This document shows positions 1 through 6,615 of a stretch of DNA of 10,172 nt, in pieces. This DNA comes from Sphingomonas sp. (GTDB lineage: Bacteria > Pseudomonadota > Alphaproteobacteria > Sphingomonadales > Sphingomonadaceae): assembly GCA_013812805.1 (NCBI GenBank), contig JACCSV010000197.1, positions 1 through 10,172 of the forward strand, written 5' to 3'. The position numbers and the translations under genes are program-made. Each line of letters begins with the position of its first letter. Positions within the stretch are counted from its first letter, which is position 1. The notes under the pieces are model-generated. The model had not been told where the DNA came from. It made no database searches and was given only the letters and a program-made list of their open reading frames with translations.

Positions 1-136
1 AAATCAACCGGTGAACCCCCGACTTGGACTTGAGCTCGAGCGCCTCGCGCATTTCGTCGAAGCTTGGGCTGACCCCGGTCCGGCCAAGCCGCTCCTGCAC
101 GAAAAGCAGCAATTCGCGCTGTTTGGATGTCAGCAT
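1..136 (-). CDS. lexA: LexA repressor, N-terminal part (cut by window edge)
   Basis: This is the first 45 residues of the SOS-response repressor LexA; the gene runs off the left edge of the window. The ATG at 134-136 opens with MLTSKQRELLLFVQERL, followed by GVSPSFDEMREALELKSKSG and VHRLI. That is the winged helix-turn-helix DNA-binding domain as it looks in alphaproteobacterial LexA; the SPSFDEM and KSKSGVHRLI stretches are the recognition-helix region. The autocleavage and Ser/Lys protease domain lies outside the window. The start is supported by an AAGGGA Shine-Dalgarno sequence at 145-150, 8 nt upstream, and by a promoter with a LexA box just before it. In the family, LexA represses DNA-repair genes and its own gene until RecA-stimulated self-cleavage. 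The gene lies 61 bp downstream of ppiD on the same strand but has its own regulated promoter. Identification is secure despite truncation. Confidence 0.95.
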   Translation of the reverse strand, partial: MLTSKQRELLLFVQERLGRTGVSPSFDEMREALELKSKSGVHRLI

Positions 137-151
137 ACGGGCGATCCCTTA

Positions 152-177
152 GAACGAATAGGGAACGTGTAGGAAAC
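152..177 (-). promoter_or_regulatory. LexA (SOS) box with a third, degenerate half-site
   Basis: On the plus strand GAAC at 152-155 and GAAC at 163-166 are separated by exactly 7 bases. This is a perfect match to the alphaproteobacterial LexA box (GTTC-N7-GTTC on the lexA coding strand). A further 7 bases on is AAAC at 174-177, so the coding strand reads GTTT-N7-GTTC-N7-GTTC, three half-sites phased by 11 bp, about one helical turn. The perfect pair lies 16-30 bp before the lexA start codon and touches the predicted -10 element, as expected for autorepression. The two-half-site box is a firm call; that the third half-site binds LexA is inference. Confidence 0.9.
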
Positions 178-194
178 AAAGCACTTCGCGTCAA
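166..194 (-). promoter_or_regulatory. Predicted lexA promoter (-35/-10)
   Basis: On the minus strand TTGACG (plus positions 189-194), 17 bases, then TACACG (166-171) form a housekeeping-type promoter. The -35 is near consensus and the -10 is weaker (3 of 6). It starts just after the ppiD stop codon and would give a leader of about 20-25 nt containing the lexA Shine-Dalgarno sequence. The LexA box lies on and immediately downstream of the -10, where bound repressor would block RNA polymerase. This is a motif reading only; no transcription start is known. Confidence 0.6.
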
Positions 195-197
195 GCC

Positions 198-2129
198 TCA
201 GCTGCCGCCTAGCAGCCGCTTTCTCGTTGCAGCGATCAAATCCTCGTTACGGCGGACGTTGAGGGCCTTGCGCGCCGCGCCCAGCAGCTGCTGCGCATAT
301 TCCTGGGACAGCGGCTCCTGAAACCCCTTCTGGACTTCGCTGATCAGCGCTGGCTGGCTGAGTGCGTTGCCAGGCACAATCCTGGTCACCTTGACCACGA
401 AGAAACCGCGCCCATCGGTGTCCGCGCCGACCCGGCTCTTCCCTTGCCCCTGAGCGAAGATCATCCGCAGCGCTTCGGGCACCTTGTCGCCCATGTTCGA
501 CAAATCGATCCGGCGCGCCGTGACGCGCCGCACCGGGGGGAGCTCAGCTTTGACCTGCTGCAGTGCGGCCGGGAGCGGCGCCGCTCCGCCCGATTTGGAG
601 GCGATCGACGTCGCTGCCGTCCTTGCGCGGTCGGTGGCCTGCTTGGTGATCCAGTCGGCGCGTACCTGATCGCGGATGCTTGCCAGCGGCGCCGCCGCTG
701 CCGGAACGATCCGCGCCGGCGCGACCATCGCGAAGCTGTCTTCGGTCAGCTGCTCGATTACGGGCTCGTCGTTGGCCGCAAGCTCGAATCCGCTCCTGAG
801 CGCCGGCTCGAGCTCGGCCGGGAACCGAAACTCGGAATTTTCCCGCGCCTTGCCGTCGGCGGTGACCAGGGGCGTAGAGCTCGCGGCTAGCCCCCCCGCT
901 CTCGCCGCCTCCTCGAAGTTGCTTCCTCCGTCGAGCGCTTCCTGGACCTTCTCGACCAGGTCGGCGAGCGCATTTGTCCGCTTCTGCGCCGTCAACCCTG
1001 CGGCGATTTCACTGCGGGCCTGCTCGAGCGTCTTCCCGCCTTGCCGGCGGATCGAATCGATCTTGACCACGTGCCAGCCGAACTCGGACTGGATCGGCCC
1101 GACCACCGCTCCCTCGGCCGCTCCGAATGCAGCGGCTGCGACCTGCTCGCCGGTAAGCTCGGTGAACTCCTTGCGGGTCTGCGGCCCGATCGAAATATCT
1201 TCCGCCGAGAGTCCCGCTGGCCTTGCCGCTTCGACGAAGCTTTGCCCGCCTTTGGCGCGGGCGGCGATCTGGTTGGCGACATTGCGGTCCTGCACCAGTG
1301 CCTGGCTGATCACCCGGCTGTCGCTGGCGCCGAACTGGGCCTGGTTGGCACGATAGAATTGCGCGATTTCGGCGTCGCTGGCAGCGACGTTGGCAACCTG
1401 CTGCGGGCCGATCCGGGCGATCCGGATCGAGCGCTGCTCGGGCACCATGTAGCGACTGCGGTTGGCGACATAATATTGCTGCAACTGCGCGTCGGTCGGG
1501 TTGAGACCCGCCGTAAAGGCCGAGATCGGCACCAGTGCGACTTCGCCATCGCGTCGCTCGAGCAGCATCGAGGCATAGGGAAGCGCCATTCCAACCGGCA
1601 CCCGCGTATTGTTCGCCGCGGGGGTCAGCAGCAACCGCTGGATGATCGAGCCTTCCAGGAGGTCGCGGACCTGGGCATCGGTCAGCCGCTCGCGGCTGAG
1701 GAACGATTCATAGGCTTGCTGACTAAACTGCCCGTTGAGGCCTTTGACGCCGGGAATATTTGCAATCTCGGCATCGACCAGCCGCTTCGAGACGACGAAC
1801 CCGTGCTTGCGGGCGAAAGCCTGGAGCGTGCGCTGGTCGACCAGCCCCTGCAGCAGCGGTTCGAAATCGGCGGCGATCGTCGAATAATCCGCCATCGGGT
1901 TCTGTTGGCGCACCTGCGACAGGCGCTGCTGCATGGCCATGTCCATCTCGCGGTCGGTGACCTCGAGCGAGCCGACCTTGACCAGCGTCGAGCTGCCAAG
2001 CCCGCTTCCGCCCAGGGAGACGCCCGAAACGTCGGCGATCGCGAAGGACGCGACAATGGCCAGGCCGAACAATGCCAGGATGACCGTCCCGATCTTCGAC
2101 TTGGTAGCGCGGCGGAATGACGTCAGCAT
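198..2129 (-). CDS. ppiD: PpiD-like membrane-anchored periplasmic chaperone (SurA N-domain / parvulin-like)
   Basis: Predicted 643-residue periplasmic folding factor. The N-terminus is basic (RRATKSK) and followed by one membrane segment (about residues 12-33), giving an N-in, C-out anchor as in PpiD. Residues about 48-190 form a helical SurA/PpiD-type chaperone region. Residues about 268-360 are parvulin-like and end in the family signature FGWHVVKID at 350-358. The conserved GG-x-LG core of active parvulins is not seen; SIGPQTRKE stands near that place, so peptidyl-prolyl isomerase activity is doubtful, as in E. coli PpiD. A second degenerate repeat of this fold may cover about 400-475. I chose the ATG at 2127-2129; an in-frame TTG three codons upstream is possible but has poorer ribosome-site spacing. 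PpiD proteins assist polypeptides leaving the Sec channel, and secG lies about 0.9 kb away. It is divergent from tpiA. Confidence 0.88.
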   Translation of the reverse strand: MLTSFRRATKSKIGTVILALFGLAIVASFAIADVSGVSLGGSGLGSSTLVKVGSLEVTDREMDMAMQQRLSQVRQQNPMADYSTIAADFEPLLQGLVDQRTLQAFARKHGFVVSKRLVDAEIANIPGVKGLNGQFSQQAYESFLSRERLTDAQVRDLLEGSIIQRLLLTPAANNTRVPVGMALPYASMLLERRDGEVALVPISAFTAGLNPTDAQLQQYYVANRSRYMVPEQRSIRIARIGPQQVANVAASDAEIAQFYRANQAQFGASDSRVISQALVQDRNVANQIAARAKGGQSFVEAARPAGLSAEDISIGPQTRKEFTELTGEQVAAAAFGAAEGAVVGPIQSEFGWHVVKIDSIRRQGGKTLEQARSEIAAGLTAQKRTNALADLVEKVQEALDGGSNFEEAARAGGLAASSTPLVTADGKARENSEFRFPAELEPALRSGFELAANDEPVIEQLTEDSFAMVAPARIVPAAAAPLASIRDQVRADWITKQATDRARTAATSIASKSGGAAPLPAALQQVKAELPPVRRVTARRIDLSNMGDKVPEALRMIFAQGQGKSRVGADTDGRGFFVVKVTRIVPGNALSQPALISEVQKGFQEPLSQEYAQQLLGAARKALNVRRNEDLIAATRKRLLGGS

Positions 2130-2162
2130 CTTGGGCAAGTCTCACATGGGGGATTGCGCGTC

Positions 2163-2191
2163 GCTTTACGGGTGGCGGTGCCGCCCTTCAA
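2163..2191 (-). promoter_or_regulatory. Candidate ppiD promoter in the divergent ppiD/tpiA region
   Basis: On the minus strand TTGAAG (plus 2186-2191), preceded by C as alphaproteobacterial -35 boxes often are, is followed after 17 bases by TAAAGC (2163-2168). The -10 match is weak (3 of 6). It would give a short leader before the ATG at 2129. The rest of the divergent region is very GC-rich with short self-complementary stretches, for example GGCGGTGCCGCC at 2174-2185. I could not pick a convincing promoter for tpiA on the other strand. Confidence 0.35.
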
Positions 2192-2253
2192 GCGCGGCTC
2201 CGCTTTTCCGCGGCCGGCGATGGCGGTAGTGGCGCCGCAAAGGGGATATTCGA

Positions 2254-3003
2254 ATGCAACGACGCAAGCTGGTTGTCGGCAACTGGAAGATGCACGGCGT
2301 CGCCGCGGACCTGGCGGAAGCATTGGCCATTGCCGAGGCGGCGAGCGCCTTTGAACAAGTCGACGTCGGGCTGTGCCTGCCGGCAACGCTGATCGAGCGG
2401 GCGGCGAGGGCGCTTCCGCGCCTTCATATCGGCAGCCAGGACCTGCATCACGCCGACAAGGGCGCCCATACCGGCTGCGTTTGCGCCGCGATGCTGCTCG
2501 ACGCGGGCGCATCCATGGCCATCGTCGGCCACTCCGAGCGGCGCCAGGCGCAAAGCGAGAATGACGAAGAGGTGCGCGCCAAGGCTGAAGCCGGGCTCGG
2601 GGCCGCGCTGGCGGTGATCCTGTGCGTCGGCGAATCGCTCGACGTCCGCGAAGCCGGGGAGGCGGTGGCAACCGTGCAACGGCAGCTCGACGCCTCGCTC
2701 CCCCGCGACAATAGCGTTGGCAAGCTTTCCATTGCCTACGAGCCGATCTGGGCGATCGGCAGCGGCCGCACCGCCACTTGCGAGGACATCGGCGAAATGC
2801 ACGTAGCCCTTCGCCAGCGCCTGGTCGCAGCCTTTGGCGACGCCGGCGAGGGTGTCCGGATCCTCTACGGCGGATCGGTCAAGGCCGCCAACGCCGCCGA
2901 AATATTCAGCGTCGATGACGTCGACGGAGCGCTGGTTGGCGGGGCAAGCCTCAAGGCCGCCGACTTCGTTCCGATCATCGAGGCCGCCGCCCGCGCCGGT
3001 TGA
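2254..3003 (+). CDS. tpiA: Triosephosphate isomerase
   Basis: Interconverts dihydroxyacetone phosphate and glyceraldehyde-3-phosphate in glycolysis and gluconeogenesis; cytosolic dimeric TIM barrel. The 249 residues are the usual length. The catalytic set is complete: GNWKMHG at 9-15 with Asn10 and Lys12, HSERR at 93-97 with the electrophilic His93, AYEPIWAIGSG at 161-171 with the base Glu163, the closing loop 6 (about 168-175), and the phosphate-binding YGGSV at 205-209 and GALVGGASL at 225-233. The start has a good AGGGG ribosome site at 2241-2245 with 8-nt spacing. One departure: the widely conserved dimer-interface motif TGE(V/I)S reads TGCVC at 73-77, so the usual Glu is replaced by Cys. 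It heads a same-strand run with secG (58 bp on) and pyrG. An essentially certain call. Confidence 0.98.
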   Translation: MQRRKLVVGNWKMHGVAADLAEALAIAEAASAFEQVDVGLCLPATLIERAARALPRLHIGSQDLHHADKGAHTGCVCAAMLLDAGASMAIVGHSERRQAQSENDEEVRAKAEAGLGAALAVILCVGESLDVREAGEAVATVQRQLDASLPRDNSVGKLSIAYEPIWAIGSGRTATCEDIGEMHVALRQRLVAAFGDAGEGVRILYGGSVKAANAAEIFSVDDVDGALVGGASLKAADFVPIIEAAARAG

Positions 3004-3061
3004 ACGCTGCCGCCCCATCGCCTAGATCGCGAGCCGAAACATCTCTCGAAAGCCCGCACGC

Positions 3062-3439
3062 ATGTTCACCTTCCTGCTCATCGTTCAAACCCTGGTCGCA
3101 ACGGCGCTCGTCGCCACAATCCTGATGCAGCGCTCGGAAGGTGGCGGGCTCGGCGTAGGCGGAAGCTCGTCGGGGTTCATGACGGCGCGCGGTGCGGCCG
3201 ATTTCCTCACCCGCTCGACCGCGGTGCTCGGCGCGATTTTCATCGTCTTGTCGATTGCGCTTGCTGCAATCGCCGGCGTTTCGCGCCAGCCGGCGGCAGT
3301 CGACACCTCGCTTGCCAATCAGGTCGCGCCGGTCGCCCCGGCCACCAATCAGGCGGTCCCGGTTCCCGGCCAGCCGGCGACCAATCAGGCGGCCCCGGCG
3401 CAGCAGCAGCCAGCGCCCCCGGTTCCCCTCGCGCAATAG
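3062..3439 (+). CDS. secG: Preprotein translocase subunit SecG
   Basis: Small integral membrane subunit of the SecYEG channel that stimulates protein export. Of 125 residues, about 2-22 and 53-73 form the two membrane helices. Between them is the hallmark cytoplasmic loop MQRSEGGGLGVGGSSSGFM (22-40), followed by TARGAADFLTRST, which identifies the family clearly. After the second helix the protein has a Pro/Ala/Gln-rich low-complexity tail (about 76-125) with repeated ATNQA-type units; such variable tails are common in alphaproteobacterial SecG. The start ATG lies 58 bp after tpiA, with only a weak purine stretch (GAAAG) upstream. Translation is probably from a tpiA-secG message. Confidence 0.95.
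   Translation: MFTFLLIVQTLVATALVATILMQRSEGGGLGVGGSSSGFMTARGAADFLTRSTAVLGAIFIVLSIALAAIAGVSRQPAAVDTSLANQVAPVAPATNQAVPVPGQPATNQAAPAQQQPAPPVPLAQ
3315..3400 (+). repeat. Imperfect in-frame direct repeats in the secG tail
   Basis: The nonamer CCAATCAGG occurs at 3315-3323, 3345-3353 and 3381-3389, each followed by a similar GC-rich stretch. The spacings are 30 and 36 bp, both multiples of three, so the copies encode related (A/T)NQ(V/A)-(A/V)P units and their number could change without a frameshift. This looks like slippage-generated expansion of a low-complexity tail rather than a regulatory element. Confidence 0.7.
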
Positions 3440-3462
3440 GCTTCCCCAACTTTTTTAACGCT

Positions 3463-3485
3463 GGTGGCTTGCCCTTCCGGCCACT
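3463..3485 (+). other. Small inverted repeat in the secG-pyrG gap
   Basis: GTGGC at 3464-3468 can pair with GCCAC at 3480-3484, extended by a G-T pair (3463/3485), around an 11-nt loop. A run of six T (3451-3456) lies before, not after, the stem, so it is not a standard intrinsic terminator for secG. It lies 23 nt upstream of the pyrG start, in a leader without a ribosome-binding site, and might affect pyrG expression. Stem stability is modest and this could be chance. Confidence 0.25.
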
Positions 3486-3507
3486 CGCCCCCTAAGCCTT
3501 TACTCCC

Positions 3508-5136
3508 ATGGCGCGGTTCATTTTCGTCACCGGCGGCGTGGTCTCATCGCTTGGCAAGGGATTGCTCTCGGCATCGCTGGGGGCGCTGCTCCAGGCTCGC
3601 GGCTTTCGAGTCCGAATCCGAAAGTTCGATCCCTATTTGAACGTCGATCCGGGGACGATGTCGCCCTATCAGCATGGCGAGGTCTACGTCACCGACGATG
3701 GCGCGGAGAGCGACCTCGACCTTGGCCATTACGAGCGCTTTACCGGCGTTTCCGCGCGCCAGAGCGACAACATCACCACCGGCCGGATCTATCGCGACAT
3801 CATCGCTCGCGAACGCCGCGGGGATTATCTCGGCGCGACGGTGCAGGTCATCCCCCACGTCACCAACGCGATCAAGGAATTCGCGCTTAACGATGTCGAG
3901 GGAATCGACTTCGTTATTTGCGAGATTGGTGGGACGGTCGGCGACATCGAAAGCCTGCCGTTCATCGAGGCGATCCGGCAGCTCAGGAACGATATCGGCC
4001 GCGACAAGACGGTAAGCGTCCACACGACATTGGTCCCATGGATCCAGGCGGCCGGCGAACTCAAGACCAAGCCGACCCAGCATTCGGTCCGCGAGCTGTC
4101 CAGCCTCGGGGTGCAACCCGAAGTGCTGCTGTGTCGCACCGACCGCGAGCTTCCGGAAAGCGACCGCGAGAAGATCGCCTTGTTCTGCAACGTGCCCAAG
4201 TCGGCGGTGATTCCGGCGCTCGACGCCCGCTCGATCTACGACGTGCCGCTGCAGTATCATGCCGCCGGCCTCGACGACGAAGTGTTGCGAGCCTTCGGCA
4301 TGTCGGACGCGCCGCCGCCGGAGCTGTCGCGCTGGCACGACATCATGGACCGGCTCGATCATTATGAGGGCGAGGTGACGATCGGCGTCGTCGGCAAATA
4401 TGTTGGCCTTCCCGACGCCTACAAGAGCCTCAACGAGGCGCTGATCCACGGCGGCCTCGCCAACCGCACCAAGGTCAACATCCGCTGGCTCGACGCCGAG
4501 CTGTTCGAGCATCAGGACCATCTCGCGGCCGAACTCGAGCCGCTGCACGCGATCCTCGTCCCCGGCGGATTCGGCGAGCGTGGCAGCGAGGGCAAGATCG
4601 CCAGCGTCCGCTTCGCTCGCGAGCGCCGGGTGCCGTTCTTCGGCATTTGCCTGGGCATGCAGATGGCCTGCATCGAAGGCGCGCGCGCGGTCGGAATCGA
4701 GGCGGCATCGAGCACCGAATTCGGACCGACCAGCGAACCGGTGATCGGCTTGATCACCGAGTGGATGAGCCCAGAAGGTCTCCAGGAACGCGCTATCGGC
4801 GGCGATCTCGGCGGCACCATGCGGCTCGGAGCCTACGAAGCGACGCTGGGCCACAATAGCCATGTCGCCGGCGTCTATGGCTCGACCACGATCAGCGAGC
4901 GCCACCGCCACCGTTTCGAGGTCAATACCCACTATCGCGACGCGCTGGAGAAAAGCGGCCTGGTGTTTTCGGGAATGTCGCCCGACGGCCGCCTGCCGGA
5001 GATCGTCGAGCGCCCCGACCACCCGTGGTTCATCGGCGTCCAGTTCCACCCTGAGTTGAAAAGCCGGCCGTTCGACCCGCACCCGCTGTTCGCCGGCTTC
5101 GTCGGCGCCGCGCTCGAGCAGTCACGGCTGGTCTAA
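3508..5136 (+). CDS. pyrG: CTP synthase (glutamine-hydrolysing)
   Basis: Converts UTP, ATP and glutamine to CTP, the last step of de novo pyrimidine nucleotide synthesis; cytosolic tetramer. The 542 residues are the normal length and both domains are complete. The N-terminal synthase domain (about 1-265) has TGGVVSSLGKG at 8-18 (nucleotide-binding P-loop), DPYLNVDPGTMSPYQHGEV at 41-59 and ICEIGGTVGDIESLPF at 137-152. The class I glutamine amidotransferase domain (about 290-540) has the oxyanion region PGGFGERG at 352-359, the nucleophile Cys381 in GICLGMQ, and the partners His514 and Glu516 in VQFHPE. The start ATG has no Shine-Dalgarno sequence in the preceding 25 nt, yet the MARFIFVTGG opening is the family's usual N-terminus. 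It lies 68 bp after secG; trxB follows 26 bp on. Confidence 0.98.
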   Translation: MARFIFVTGGVVSSLGKGLLSASLGALLQARGFRVRIRKFDPYLNVDPGTMSPYQHGEVYVTDDGAESDLDLGHYERFTGVSARQSDNITTGRIYRDIIARERRGDYLGATVQVIPHVTNAIKEFALNDVEGIDFVICEIGGTVGDIESLPFIEAIRQLRNDIGRDKTVSVHTTLVPWIQAAGELKTKPTQHSVRELSSLGVQPEVLLCRTDRELPESDREKIALFCNVPKSAVIPALDARSIYDVPLQYHAAGLDDEVLRAFGMSDAPPPELSRWHDIMDRLDHYEGEVTIGVVGKYVGLPDAYKSLNEALIHGGLANRTKVNIRWLDAELFEHQDHLAAELEPLHAILVPGGFGERGSEGKIASVRFARERRVPFFGICLGMQMACIEGARAVGIEAASSTEFGPTSEPVIGLITEWMSPEGLQERAIGGDLGGTMRLGAYEATLGHNSHVAGVYGSTTISERHRHRFEVNTHYRDALEKSGLVFSGMSPDGRLPEIVERPDHPWFIGVQFHPELKSRPFDPHPLFAGFVGAALEQSRLV

Positions 5137-5162
5137 TCGGCAATCGAGATTACATCCCAGCA

Positions 5163-6128
5163 ATGACCACGAGCATTTCCACCCGCCTCGCCGTCCTCGG
5201 CTCCGGCCCGGCCGGCTACACCGCGGCCATCTACGCCGCCCGCGCCGGCCTGTCGCCGATCGTCATCCAGGGCATTCAGCCGGGCGGGCAGCTGACCACC
5301 ACCACCGATGTCGAAAATTACCCGGGCTTTCGCGACGTCATCCAGGGCCCGTGGCTGATGGAGGAAATGCAGGCCCAGGCCGAGCATGTCGGCACCAAGA
5401 TGGTCTGGGACCATATCTCCAGCGTCGATTTCTCGCGGCGCCCGTTCGTGCTCAAGGGCGACGGCGGCACCGATTATCATGCCGACGCCGTGGTCATCGC
5501 CACCGGCGCCCAGGCCAAGTGGCTGGGGCTGCCGTCGGAAGAGCATATGAAGGGCAAGGGCGCCTCGGCGTGTGCGACCTGCGACGGCTTCTTCTATCGC
5601 GGCAAGAAAGTGGCGGTGATCGGCGGCGGCAACACCGCGGTCGAAGAAGCGCTCTACCTCACCAATCACAGCCACGACGTCACCCTGATCCACCGCCGCG
5701 ATACTTTCCGTGCCGAGAAGATCCTCCAGGACCGGCTGTTCGCCAACGAGAAGATCAAGGTCGTCTGGGATAGCGAAGTCGTCGAGTTCGTCGGCGGCGG
5801 CGACCCCGAGGCTTTGGTCGGCCTCGACATTCGCAACAAGCGCAGCGGCGAGGTTAGCCGGATCGACGTCGACGGCGCCTTCGTCGCCATCGGCCACAAG
5901 CCCGCAACCGAACTGTTCGCCGATAGCCTGGAGCTTGACGAAGACGGCTACATAAAGGTCGAGATTGGAACCACCAACACCAGCGTGCCCGGGGTGTTCG
6001 CCTGCGGCGACGTGATGGACAAAATCTATCGCCAGGCCGTCACCGCCGCCGGCACCGGCTGCATGGCCGCCCTCGACGCGGAGAAGTTTCTCGCCGCAGA
6101 GGAATATCAGGCGATGGCTGCGGAGTAG
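5163..6128 (+). CDS. trxB: Thioredoxin-disulfide reductase
   Basis: NADPH-dependent flavoenzyme that reduces thioredoxin in the cytosol. Its 321 residues match the low-molecular-weight bacterial class. An FAD-binding GSGPAG stands at 13-18, with a GGQLTTTTDVENYPGF stretch at 41-56. The redox-active pair Cys137/Cys140 sits in ACATCDGFFY. The NADPH domain has GGGNTA at 154-159 and HRRDTFRA at 177-184, the arginines expected for the NADPH 2'-phosphate. The C-terminal FAD motif is VFACGDVMDKIYRQAVTAAG at 278-297. The gene follows pyrG after 26 bp, with no obvious promoter and only a poor ribosome site (CGAGAT), so read-through from pyrG is likely. No T-rich hairpin terminator is evident after the stop. 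Confidence 0.97.
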   Translation: MTTSISTRLAVLGSGPAGYTAAIYAARAGLSPIVIQGIQPGGQLTTTTDVENYPGFRDVIQGPWLMEEMQAQAEHVGTKMVWDHISSVDFSRRPFVLKGDGGTDYHADAVVIATGAQAKWLGLPSEEHMKGKGASACATCDGFFYRGKKVAVIGGGNTAVEEALYLTNHSHDVTLIHRRDTFRAEKILQDRLFANEKIKVVWDSEVVEFVGGGDPEALVGLDIRNKRSGEVSRIDVDGAFVAIGHKPATELFADSLELDEDGYIKVEIGTTNTSVPGVFACGDVMDKIYRQAVTAAGTGCMAALDAEKFLAAEEYQAMAAE

Positions 6129-6545
6129 TCGCGCCACCGATCGTGTCACCCCTATGTCCGCCATGAGCGACCGCGGGATCTCGCATCATCTTCTCTACAC
6201 CAGCTCTCAAGCTTGCACGCGACCAACGCCGCGCGCGATACATCGCTATGGAGTTGAGCGTGCTCGCCATATCCGCGTGCGGTTGCCAATTGCCTGCTGG
6301 AAAGCGTCAACGTCGCCCACCCGATGATCCGCTGAGGCTGGCTCGGTAAGCTCGGAAACGTGTTTCTGGACGGACTCCACACCTCGATCGCCGTTTCGAG
6401 GATTGACCAGCGCCGCGCCGGCTGTTCCCAGCCGCCGCCGAGGATATCTCGAACGACATGCACCGTCGCCAGGCTGCGCAAAGTTCCGAACAGCACGTGT
6501 TTGGGCCGGTAGAGACTCGTCCATTGCTCGACGTCCGCGCAACGG
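6129..6545. other. Gene-poor stretch between trxB and the membrane-protein promoter
   Basis: No gene here is convincing. The best candidate is a minus-strand frame open from about 6573 to 6152, with a possible GTG start at 6496 giving 114 residues. Its first half reads naturally (HVLFGTLRSLATVHVVRDIL, then GGWEQPARRW). The tail becomes Arg/Ser-rich and looks random, and I recognise no family and no clear ribosome site. A different minus frame over the same DNA has a plausible-looking stretch ESVQKHVSELTEPASADH, so a frame-shifted gene relic is possible. I see no tRNA, terminator, IS end or repeat array in it. The composition is less biased than the flanking genes. It is best treated as non-coding or decayed sequence. 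Confidence 0.4.
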
Positions 6546-6574
6546 TTGACCTTTTTGTCGCAGGATTGTTACAT
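6546..6574 (+). promoter_or_regulatory. Predicted promoter of the 173-residue membrane protein
   Basis: TTGACC (6546-6551), a 17-base spacer, and TTACAT (6569-6574) make a housekeeping-type promoter, five of six at -35 and about four of six at -10. Transcription would start near 6581, leaving a leader of about 35 nt that ends in a strong GGAGG ribosome site at 6607-6611. It is the best-formed promoter in the window apart from that of lexA and implies the downstream gene is expressed independently of trxB. Confidence 0.6.
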
Positions 6575-6615
6575 CCGAAAGCCAGCCTAACACCGGCAAA
6601 CTCCCTGGAGGTCAT

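Noticed and set aside
1041..2120. 359-codon plus-strand open frame opposite ppiD
   Set aside because: Shadow of ppiD; no ribosome site and no recognisable family.
3451..3456. T6 run after secG as an intrinsic terminator
   Set aside because: No stable stem precedes it; the only nearby inverted repeat lies downstream of the T run.
3544..5082. 512-codon open frame on the minus strand opposite pyrG
   Set aside because: It is an antisense shadow of pyrG caused by high GC at third positions. pyrG has every family motif, and the antisense product has no recognisable domain.
5133..6164. 343-codon minus-strand open frame opposite trxB
   Set aside because: Fully overlaps trxB, which is unmistakable; composition is that of a GC-rich shadow frame.
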